Shown one piece after another: positions 1-6,945 of a stretch of DNA of 22,178 bases. The stretch covers positions 1 to 22,178 of IMG/VR virus record IMGVR_UViG_3300046749_000115; one strand, given 5' to 3'. Origin of the DNA: a virus. The stretch's first letter is position 1; the number at the start of each line of letters is the position of its first letter. The translations under genes were made by a program, and so were the position numbers. The notes under the pieces were generated by a model. It was not told the origin of the DNA. It saw only the letters and a program-made list of their open reading frames with translations, and ran no database searches.

Positions 1-114
1 AAGTAACTTCGATGATAGAGTTTTGACCGATTAGTGATTTGCGAATGACAAATCTTTTTGATTGAATTGAATTTTGCATAGTTATTATATTTAAGTATTA
101 GTATTTGTTTATTA

Positions 115-147
115 TATTATCCAGTTTGAGTTTAGTTTTGTTTGTAA
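115..147 (+). repeat. Degenerate direct repeat, copy 1 (TATTATCCA box)
   Basis: The 33-base unit begins TATTATCCAG and ends TTTGTAA. It aligns without gaps to units at 391-423 and 528-560, which share the same first nine bases and the terminal TGTAA. It is preceded by CATAGTT and TTTAAGT words (77-95) that also occur before copy 3. Confidence 0.6.
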
Positions 148-390
148 AGTGTATATTTGTTTAGTATTTAAAAATTAGTTATATGTATTACACTCAATGT
201 CTACTTGTATTGTTGAATTATTTTATTTACTTCAATTATATTTTCATGTTGACTATTAAAAAGTATTTCATTATTACTTGAATTTAATATTGTAAAGTCA
301 TATAACTTATCATTGTGACAATATTGTATTTGAAATTTAGTTTTTACATTGAAGACATTTAACATATTTAGTATTTTTTAGTTACATTAT

Positions 391-423
391 TATTATCCAA
401 ATTGACTTGTATTTTGTCTGTAA
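391..423 (+). repeat. Degenerate direct repeat, copy 2 (TATTATCCA box)
   Basis: The unit begins TATTATCCAA and ends TCTGTAA, at the same 33-base length as copies 1 and 3. It starts 276 bases after copy 1, about twice the 137-base distance to copy 3. A weaker match near 271-297, ending in TGTAAAG, sits about where a missing copy would fall. Confidence 0.6.
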
Positions 424-527
424 TTTAATTAGTATTATTACTTACTGTATTGTACATGTTGATCAGTTCAGTCGAAGTAAACATAGTTAGATAGTTCATA
501 GTTGTATTGTTTAAGTGATTACATATA

Positions 528-560
528 TATTATCCAGATTAGTTAGTAGTTTCTCTGTAA
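528..560 (+). repeat. Degenerate direct repeat, copy 3 (TATTATCCA box)
   Basis: The unit begins TATTATCCAG and ends TCTGTAA. It closes the T-rich tract; just after it, composition changes to G-containing, A-rich sequence. The upstream segment 496-515 shares CATAGTT and TTTAAGT words with the segment before copy 1. Confidence 0.6.
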
Positions 561-663
561 AAAGTCAAAGGGTGGGGCGTAATACACTGGTAATCAAGGG
601 TATATACGTAAAAATCTGGAGAAAAAGGGGGACCCGTAAAATCTAAAATCGTTTTTGTAACAA

Positions 664-676
664 ACTGATAATCAGT
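664..676. repeat. Short inverted repeat ACTGAT/ATCAGT
   Basis: Perfect 6-base arms flank a single A. This is too tight to be a good RNA hairpin, but it has the form of a DNA operator half-site pair. It lies immediately left of the larger hairpins. Confidence 0.4.
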
Positions 677-679
677 ATG

Positions 680-704
680 ATAGGGGGTAACACTATACCC
701 CTAT
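680..704. repeat. Hairpin ATAGGGG/CCCCTAT
   Basis: A perfect 7-bp stem (680-686 with 698-704) closes an 11-base loop. Four G:C pairs make it stable for such AT-rich DNA. A T6 run lies at 717-722, not directly at the stem base, so it is a poor match to an intrinsic terminator. Confidence 0.5.
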
Positions 705-720
705 ATATCTAGCAACTTTT

Positions 721-750
721 TTGTGACACTAGCCTTATAAATAGTATAGT
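721..750 (+). promoter_or_regulatory. Possible sigma70-type promoter (weak)
   Basis: TTGTGA (721-726) and TATAGT (745-750) are separated by 18 bases and resemble -35 and -10 boxes. They lie inside the long palindrome. The typical Bacteroidota -7 element TAnnTTTG is not seen here. In AT-rich DNA such matches are common, so this is only a candidate. Confidence 0.2.
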
Positions 751-767
751 AACAGGCTTATGTCACA
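722..767. repeat. Long interrupted palindrome TGTGACA-AGCCT / AGGCT-TGTCACA
   Basis: The outer arms TGTGACA (722-728) and TGTCACA (761-767) give 7 bp. The inner arms AGCCT (731-735) and AGGCT (754-758) give 5 bp. A 2x2 internal mismatch separates them and an 18-base AT-rich loop closes the structure. It could be an RNA hairpin in the 5' leader or a two-site operator for a dimeric regulator. It ends 63 bases before the first start codon. Confidence 0.55.
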
Positions 768-830
768 CTGAGGTAAAATCTTAGTGAAATCTGTGAGTAT
801 ATAATATATAAACGAATTAAAAGAAAGTAT

Positions 831-3119
831 ATGCCTATTATATATTCATACCCATTAATAAATACGGTCAAAGACAGTGACCAGTTTATAATAAGCGTAG
901 CCCCTACAGACAGTGAAGACACGTTTGAAACGCGCAATGTTACGTATGAAACGTTAAGGGACAATATATTAGCAGGTTCTACATCAGGTACAGTAGAAAG
1001 TATTACATTTGTAGCACCTTTAACAGGTGGAACTATAACAGATACAGGTAGTGTTAGCTTACCACAAGCTAATAGTTCTACTGACGGTTATCTATCTTCA
1101 ACTGACTGGACAGCATTTAACGCTAAACAGAACATTAGTGAAAAAGGCCAAGCAAATGGCTATGCGCCACTCAATGCGTTCACTAAAATAGACGTTCAGT
1201 ACTTACCTGACAGCTTTGTAGGTGCGGTAGTTTACCAAGGTACGTGGAACGCAGGGACAAACACACCTACACTTCCAGCCCCAGATCCTAACAACAAAGG
1301 TTATTACTACGTAGTAAGTGACCCTGGCACATATTTAGGTGTAACATATGGCATCGGCGACTGGGTTATTTCAAATGGAACTGATTGGGAAAAAGTTGAC
1401 AACTCGCAAAGTGTTACGTCTGTAAACGGGCAACAAGGTGTAGTTGTTTTAACTACCACAAATATTGCTGAGGGTACTAATCTTTACTATACAGATGCTA
1501 GAGTAGCATTAGCACCATCAGTTGTAGCCAACACAGCTAAAGTATCTTTCCCAGGTTTTGGAACTACAGCAGGTACAGCACTTGAAGGTGATACAGTAAT
1601 ACCAGCCGCGTACACAGATGCAGATGTTGATGCTCATTTAAATCAACCAACAGCTCAGATTGATCAGGTTTTATCTTGGAGTGGTGTTGATTACACTTGG
1701 GTAAATCAGTCTAGCGGTAGCAGCGGCAGTGTAACAGAGATTACAACAAGCGGTGGTTTAACTGGAGGTCCAATAACAAGTACAGGTGATATATCAATAG
1801 ATCCAACTGGTACTATTGGAGCTGGTACTTACGGTAGTACATTTAATAGTGTTAAGATAAATCAAATAGAAGTTGATACTTATGGCAGAATAGTATCTAT
1901 ATCAACTGGATCTACTGGATCTGGTAGTGGCACAATGTCTAGCTTTAATGTTACAAATGGCTCAACGTCAGGTGTTATGTCTGACAATGGCACATTCCAA
2001 ATATCTGGTGGTAACGGAGTTGACGTTTCACTTAGCGGGTCTGGTAGTACAGCTATATTTAACATAACTAACACTGACAGGGGTTCATCGCAAAGTATAT
2101 ACAAAAACTTTAGAGCAGACACAGGAGGTACTGCAACTGCTAACGTAAACAACGATACTATTGTTATAGCTGGCGGCACAAATATAGAAACAAATAGAAG
2201 CGGTGACACTATAACTATAAACGCTACAGGTGGCAACACCGACACTACTTATAGCTACGCATCGTCTCAAAGTACTAATGATGTAGATCTTACACTTGAA
2301 GGTTCTGATGCTTCAACAAATACAGTTAAACTTGTAGCTGGTTCAAATGTAACTCTTACCGACAACGGGTCTAACCAAGTTACTATTGATGCTGCCACAG
2401 GAACAGGTGTTGGTGGTAGTGGAACAACAAACTATATACCTATATGGTCAAATACGTCCACAATAGGTAACAGCGCTATATTCCAAAACGGAACTAACAT
2501 TGGTATAAACACCACGAACATTAATGCGGCTTTAGATGTTAATGGTCAACTTCGTGTTGAAGACACATTTAATCCACCTATATTAGCTGAAAGAAATATA
2601 ACAAGCCCAAGTCTCGGCGCTTTTCCATCTTTACATTTAAAGGCTATACCACCAAGTACACCTACCTCTGATGGCTTTGGAACAGGTATATTCTTTTCTA
2701 TAACAGGAAACAATGCAACTCCTGAAGCGAAAATGTACGCTGTAAGAAATGGTAACGATAACACCGCTAGCTTACAATTTTGGACTGGTCTAAACGCTAG
2801 TGTTAATTCAACTAATATACTAAGCACTGGTCAATTGCAACTACCACTTTATGGTGGTACTGCATTTTCTGGCACCGCTACAAAAAGTTTAGCTGTAGAC
2901 GCAGGTGGTAATGTTATTGAAATAGATGTTGCTGCATCTAATGTGCAATCAAACTGGACAGCTCCAGCTGGAGACCCTGCTGAAATATTAAACAAACCAA
3001 CAGACCTTGTTTCTGGTACAACACAAAGTCAAACAGCTGTTACACAAATAAGAACACTAACATCTACTGAGTATCAGGCTATAACTCCTGCGGCTGATGT
3101 ACTATATATAATCGTATAA
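831..3119 (+). CDS. Tail fibre protein with MPII-type N-terminal anchor
   Basis: This is a 762-aa, Gly/Ser/Thr/Asn-rich beta-repeat protein, very likely a virion-attached fibre used for host contact. It opens MPIIYSY...SDQFI, a short N-terminal segment shared with the fibre gene at 4420 and likely to be the virion anchor. Fibre motifs follow in order: DGYLSSTDWTAF (residues 85-96), NLYYTDARV (217-225), several GLTGG-type repeats, an NYIPIW segment near 530-540, LDVNG near 568, and a C-terminal end with EYQ...LYIIV. Such motifs are familiar from Bacteroidota phage fibres. The start at 831 is the first ATG after the leader; no Shine-Dalgarno sequence is visible. The family call is firm, but the receptor and exact position on the virion are unknown. 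Confidence 0.85.
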   Translation: MPIIYSYPLINTVKDSDQFIISVAPTDSEDTFETRNVTYETLRDNILAGSTSGTVESITFVAPLTGGTITDTGSVSLPQANSSTDGYLSSTDWTAFNAKQNISEKGQANGYAPLNAFTKIDVQYLPDSFVGAVVYQGTWNAGTNTPTLPAPDPNNKGYYYVVSDPGTYLGVTYGIGDWVISNGTDWEKVDNSQSVTSVNGQQGVVVLTTTNIAEGTNLYYTDARVALAPSVVANTAKVSFPGFGTTAGTALEGDTVIPAAYTDADVDAHLNQPTAQIDQVLSWSGVDYTWVNQSSGSSGSVTEITTSGGLTGGPITSTGDISIDPTGTIGAGTYGSTFNSVKINQIEVDTYGRIVSISTGSTGSGSGTMSSFNVTNGSTSGVMSDNGTFQISGGNGVDVSLSGSGSTAIFNITNTDRGSSQSIYKNFRADTGGTATANVNNDTIVIAGGTNIETNRSGDTITINATGGNTDTTYSYASSQSTNDVDLTLEGSDASTNTVKLVAGSNVTLTDNGSNQVTIDAATGTGVGGSGTTNYIPIWSNTSTIGNSAIFQNGTNIGINTTNINAALDVNGQLRVEDTFNPPILAERNITSPSLGAFPSLHLKAIPPSTPTSDGFGTGIFFSITGNNATPEAKMYAVRNGNDNTASLQFWTGLNASVNSTNILSTGQLQLPLYGGTAFSGTATKSLAVDAGGNVIEIDVAASNVQSNWTAPAGDPAEILNKPTDLVSGTTQSQTAVTQIRTLTSTEYQAITPAADVLYIIV

Positions 3120-3120
3120 T

Positions 3121-4404
3121 ATGGCTGATTTAAAATTCGGAAATGTAACACCTGCTGTAGGTAACATTAAGCTAGGTAGTAGTAATGTTTCTGAAATATA
3201 TCAGGGCGCAACTAAATTATGGCCACTAGGTTCAGCTCCGCAGCCAGGCGAAGTTACTGTATGTGATTTAATATGGACAAAAACAAATTCAACAATTACA
3301 GCAACAACAAGTGGCAGTGCTATACCTGTAGTTACTAATCAAAACGATTGGATAACTAAATGTCAAAATAACGATCCAGCTGCTTGCTATTGGCAATTTG
3401 ATTCTAATAATGCTTTTAGAGGTCTTTATTATAATGTTTTTGCAACAGAAGTAATACAGCCGCCAACAGGGTTTAGAGTTCCTACAGCGCAAGATTGGCA
3501 AGATTTAATAGGCTGTGCTGCAACAGGTTCTCCTGATAGTCCTAACGATGTAACTTCTTTAGGTAATAATTATTACGGTTTTTGGTCTTCTAATATAGCT
3601 TCTAATTCAAGATTTGGAACAGTAGATTTTAATTCTATAAGTGCTGGTTATACGTATCAAAATAGTACAACTATACCTCCAGCTCTTCCTCAATCTTGGG
3701 TTAGTCAAGGTAAAAGAGATATATATCACCAACAGCAACCTGGCAGCTTGCCAGCTAGTTATTACCCTATAACTATGTTTTGGAGAGGGCCTCAAGGAGC
3801 AAATCAAGATTGGATTGTTGGTTATTGGAACGCTGGTTTTGCTGATGGTTTTCAAGGTGGTAAAAATGGTGGGGCTCTTATGAGATTTGTTAAAGACGCA
3901 CCACCACCTGCAACTGTTAATTTTTATTTTAATGACACTCAAACAGGGACACCAACTACATCTTTGTATCAAGATGCTTTTGCAGCCGGAAACACACAAG
4001 GTACAAATGTTGCACTTTTGCAAACAAACGCATCTTTTGAGATAATAGGTAATCCAGCTACTATTAAATTTGTAGCATATACTGACGTAGGTACAGCGGA
4101 GCCTCCATTAGCTAGATTTACAAACATAGATTGGAAAATTTATACAAACTTAAATAGAACTATTTTAGCTCATCAAACTGAATGGGAGTTTGCCACAAGA
4201 GGGTCTGATTCTTTTCCAATAATACCAACTACACCTTCTAGTACTCTTGGTTTTAGTATTGAAAATTGGGGAACTGAAGCGGGTAGTGTAACTTTAAATC
4301 CAGGTGTTTATTACATAAGACTTGTGTATTATTATGGAAATAGTAACATTTCAGGTGGTTTTGCTAGTTCAAATTACAAGGTTTCTTTTGAACAAGGTCC
4401 TTAA
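3121..4404 (+). CDS. Fibre/adhesin with C-type-lectin-like (Fib_succ_major-type) domain
   Basis: This 427-aa protein starts one base after the previous stop. Residues 1-37 (ending YQGATKLWPLG) resemble a short phage virion-attachment head ending in a Y-x-G-x-T-K-L-W motif. Residues about 45-260 read as a C-type-lectin or formylglycine-generating-enzyme-like fold of the Fib_succ_major kind. Its marks are GFRVPTAQDW (117-126), an aromatic and Asn-rich middle with NNYYGFWSSN (149-158), and a closing GALMRFVKD (251-259). Such domains serve as ligand-binding heads and are the usual targets of diversity-generating retroelements. The remaining 165 residues look like another beta-rich domain of unknown kind. 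No reverse transcriptase or template repeat is seen in this window. I infer a receptor-binding role. Confidence 0.75.
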   Translation: MADLKFGNVTPAVGNIKLGSSNVSEIYQGATKLWPLGSAPQPGEVTVCDLIWTKTNSTITATTSGSAIPVVTNQNDWITKCQNNDPAACYWQFDSNNAFRGLYYNVFATEVIQPPTGFRVPTAQDWQDLIGCAATGSPDSPNDVTSLGNNYYGFWSSNIASNSRFGTVDFNSISAGYTYQNSTTIPPALPQSWVSQGKRDIYHQQQPGSLPASYYPITMFWRGPQGANQDWIVGYWNAGFADGFQGGKNGGALMRFVKDAPPPATVNFYFNDTQTGTPTTSLYQDAFAAGNTQGTNVALLQTNASFEIIGNPATIKFVAYTDVGTAEPPLARFTNIDWKIYTNLNRTILAHQTEWEFATRGSDSFPIIPTTPSSTLGFSIENWGTEAGSVTLNPGVYYIRLVYYYGNSNISGGFASSNYKVSFEQGP

Positions 4405-4419
4405 TAAAAAAAATAACAT

Positions 4420-5115
4420 ATGCCCATAATATCATCGTATAAAAAGAACAATACGCCAGAGCCATCTGATATACTCATAGGAACAGATGTATCTAATGGG
4501 CAGACAAAAAACTTTAGTCTAGGCGGAGCATCAGTTGTCATAATAAATGACTTTTTAAAACACTCTGCCTGGAAGTTTATCATACAAGATCCTGATCCAG
4601 ACCCTAGACCAGAAGGCACTATATCATTTGAAAACTATGGTGGTCAAGCTACATCTTGGCAAGATATAACTAGTCTGTATATAAATGTACAAATGCCAGT
4701 AACAATACCTGTAGTTTTACCTTATCTACAAAGATTTATAGGTCACGATATAATTATACAAGACATTAGATCGCTAGGTAGATTTGGCGTTTATACGTTA
4801 ACAGCTTTAACTCAAGTTCAAGGTAATGTTTATAACATGGAGCTAGAGTTTGTAACTGGTAATAATGACATACAAGCACTTCAATATTATTCAATTCAAA
4901 TAGATGAAGTAGAAGGCTTTGATTCTCACTTCGAATTTATACAAGGTGTACCAGCTACAACTTGGGACATAACACATAATTTAGATAAGTTTCCTTCAAT
5001 ATCAGTTGTAGATACAGCGGATACAACTGTTATAGGTAGCTATGATTACGTAACAAAAAATAGAGTAATATTAAACTTCTCGGATGCTTTTGCTGGAAGA
5101 GCGTTTTTAAACTAA
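4420..5115 (+). CDS. Short tail fibre protein with MPII-type anchor
   Basis: This 231-aa protein has an N-terminus (MPIISSY...NTPEPSDILIGTD) that aligns without gaps to the first 23 residues of the fibre at 831, with M-P-I-I, S-Y, N-T and S-D in register. The following NGQTKNFSLGG is typical of this anchor. The C-terminus, with TWDITHNL (residues about 180-187) and a closing segment ending GRAFLN, matches a recurrent phage fibre tip module. Between them lies a beta-rich body without a recognised domain. The leader (TTAATAAAAAAAATAACAT) is purely A/T-rich apart from one C. It is likely a second, shorter fibre or an adaptor in the same tail complex. Confidence 0.75.
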   Translation: MPIISSYKKNNTPEPSDILIGTDVSNGQTKNFSLGGASVVIINDFLKHSAWKFIIQDPDPDPRPEGTISFENYGGQATSWQDITSLYINVQMPVTIPVVLPYLQRFIGHDIIIQDIRSLGRFGVYTLTALTQVQGNVYNMELEFVTGNNDIQALQYYSIQIDEVEGFDSHFEFIQGVPATTWDITHNLDKFPSISVVDTADTTVIGSYDYVTKNRVILNFSDAFAGRAFLN

Positions 5116-5121
5116 AAAATA

Positions 5122-6930
5122 ATGGCAATACAATTTGTAAATAATGTAGATTTTAACGCGAATCAAGCGCAGTCTATAAGAATAGAAAACGTCGCAACCG
5201 ATCCTTCTACAGAATTAGTTATCGGTAGAATTATATTTAACACAGCTGCAGATACACTTAAGCAGTATGTTGCTGACGCTGGAAGCGGTAGCCCTGGTTG
5301 GGTTGAGGTGGGTAGCAGTAGTGGCGTTGAAACTTTAACAGCTGCTCAAGGTACATTTATATCTTTTACAGCGGCTAGTTCAGCAACTGGCGACGTTGAT
5401 TTAGGTACGTTTGATCTTTCAGCTGGTGGTTCACCAAGCGCAACTACATTTTTAAGAGGTGATAACACTTGGGCAGCCACAGGTACAGTAACATCTGTTG
5501 GTCTTTCAATGCCAGCAGCTTTTACTGTAACAAATTCTCCAGTAACAGGTTCTGGTACTTTAACTGTAACTGGTGCTGGTAGTACATCTCAGTATATAAG
5601 AGGTAATGGAACTTTAGCTACATTCCCAACTATACCAACTGTACCTTCTAACATTGTAGAAACAGTTACTACTACAGACGGTACATATATAAATTTAACA
5701 CCAAATACAGCTACAGATGGTGCGGTAACAATTACAGCTGATCTTTCAGCTGCAGATGGCACAGCTGCTTCAGGTGAAAGATATTTAACTAAAAGCAATA
5801 CCTGGGCAACGATTGCTTCGATACCTGGTACTTATGAATTCGAAGTAAGTGCTGATACAGGAACTCCTCAAGATGTTGGAAGTCAAGATACATTAGGTAT
5901 AAATGGTGGAACAAATATAAACACACAAGTTGCTGGTGGACCAGATATTACAATAAACTTAGATGATAGTATATCTTTAGCAGGTAGTTTAACAGTTGGA
6001 ACAACTGGTTCATTTACAGGTCAAGTTACAGTACCAACCGCAACAGCTGGAACAAACGCGCCTAACTTAGCTCAAGTTCAGTCTTTGGTAGCTGGAGTTG
6101 GTGTATTCCAGGGTGGTTATAATGCTATAACAAATTCACCGGCTTTAACAGGTAGTAGCAATATAGCGTTAGATCAAGGTGATTACTTTGCTGTAACCAA
6201 TTCAAACAACACTTCATTTTTAGGTACTATTTTAGAAGTTGGTGACTTAATATTTGCTAACAATACAATATTAGCAAACTCATCACCAGCCGCTATTGAT
6301 TACACAATTGTACAATCAGGACAAAGTATAGCTGGTGAAGGCGCAACAGATGGTGCTACTATAAAAGGTGTTGCTGGTTTTAACTCTGCACACTTTAGTG
6401 TTACATCTAACGGTTGGGTTTCAGCTGATATAGCAACCGCTAGTGCAATTGGTATTGGCAACGTAGATGCTTCTTCTGATGACTCAACACTGGGAATTAA
6501 CGTAGACTACAGTAACGGAACAGCGACAGTTGGATTAGACATAGAAGGTTTATCTGACATTTCTTTGCCAATTTCAAATCCACAAAATACTAGGCTTGCT
6601 ATATATGAAGATGATGATAATAAAAATTATGCAATATCTCTTACAGATTTAGCAGCCGAAATTGATATATCAAAAGGAGTTAGAATATTATTAAGCACCG
6701 CTACTTCAGGCGTGGGAAGAAATGAAGCTGGTGGTTTAACTACATTTGATGTAAACGTTGGTACTGTTCTTGGCGCGTCAGATCCTTTAGATGTTAAAGC
6801 AGAAATTACAACAGCTGCAGGTCAAACAGTGTATGCAGATGTCACAAGATCTGGTACTAAACTTAATGTTATATTTACAGGTAGTGTAGCAAATGGAACT
6901 TACTCAGCTTTACTAGTTGACGTAGGATAA
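5122..6930 (+). CDS. Tail fibre protein with MAIQF-type anchor
   Basis: This is a 602-aa Thr/Ser/Gly/Ala-rich repetitive protein. The N-terminus MAIQFVNNVDFNANQ, followed by a GWVEVG segment near residue 60, is a common phage fibre head that I know from many Bacteroidota phage proteins. Repeats with SATTFLRGDNTW, a GTVTSVGLSMP segment and STSQYIRGNGT are the usual T4-gp12/fibre-like shaft words. The C-terminal 90 residues (from about SKGVRILLS) form a distinct non-repetitive beta module. It begins six bases after the preceding stop and shares its anchor type with the next gene (MAVQFFNNV). It is a host-contact virion protein by family resemblance; its partner or receptor cannot be told. Confidence 0.8.
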   Translation: MAIQFVNNVDFNANQAQSIRIENVATDPSTELVIGRIIFNTAADTLKQYVADAGSGSPGWVEVGSSSGVETLTAAQGTFISFTAASSATGDVDLGTFDLSAGGSPSATTFLRGDNTWAATGTVTSVGLSMPAAFTVTNSPVTGSGTLTVTGAGSTSQYIRGNGTLATFPTIPTVPSNIVETVTTTDGTYINLTPNTATDGAVTITADLSAADGTAASGERYLTKSNTWATIASIPGTYEFEVSADTGTPQDVGSQDTLGINGGTNINTQVAGGPDITINLDDSISLAGSLTVGTTGSFTGQVTVPTATAGTNAPNLAQVQSLVAGVGVFQGGYNAITNSPALTGSSNIALDQGDYFAVTNSNNTSFLGTILEVGDLIFANNTILANSSPAAIDYTIVQSGQSIAGEGATDGATIKGVAGFNSAHFSVTSNGWVSADIATASAIGIGNVDASSDDSTLGINVDYSNGTATVGLDIEGLSDISLPISNPQNTRLAIYEDDDNKNYAISLTDLAAEIDISKGVRILLSTATSGVGRNEAGGLTTFDVNVGTVLGASDPLDVKAEITTAAGQTVYADVTRSGTKLNVIFTGSVANGTYSALLVDVG

Positions 6931-6945
6931 AACAAATAAAATTTA

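Larger units (their letters stand above)
1..560. other. T-rich non-coding region with degenerate repeats
   Basis: No credible open reading frame exists on either strand. The + strand is strikingly T-rich: in 61-180, T is a little over half of all bases and A under a third. The coding strand of the genes to the right is A-richer than T. Short words recur (TTAGTATT, TGTATTGT, CATGTTGA, TTTAAGT) and three longer repeat units are annotated separately. Possible roles are a replication origin, an intermodule spacer or a non-coding transcript; nothing here decides between them. Confidence 0.7.
561..830 (+). promoter_or_regulatory. Non-coding leader upstream of the fibre operon
   Basis: This 270-base segment has no supportable gene. 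It holds a near-direct repeat, CGTAAAAATCT at 607-617 and CGTAAAATCT at 635-644, and then three hairpins, listed separately. It lies directly before the first structural gene and is the longest gene-free approach to any gene in the window. It is therefore the natural place for the promoter of the rightward operon. This role is inferred from position. Confidence 0.5.

Noticed and set aside
1-560. CRISPR array or att site from the repeated boxes
   Set aside because: Repeats are degenerate, only three, and spaced 137-276 bases apart. Spacers are not of uniform length, and no cas or integrase genes are present.
580-600. TAATACACTGG resembling the start of a T7-type promoter
   Set aside because: Only the first six bases and part of the core match. 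The GACTCACTATAG core is absent, and no phage RNA polymerase is seen in the window.
680-722. Intrinsic terminator at the ATAGGGG hairpin
   Set aside because: The T6 run begins 12 bases after the stem instead of directly behind it, so termination is not well supported.
1880-2245. Antisense open frame opposite the first fibre gene
   Set aside because: A repetitive, hydrophobic translation mirrors the Gly/Ser/Thr repeats of the fibre. It has no leader and no conserved motif.
3121-4404. Complete diversity-generating retroelement
   Set aside because: Only the candidate target fold is present. No reverse transcriptase, accessory protein or template repeat is visible, so it is kept as a lead only.
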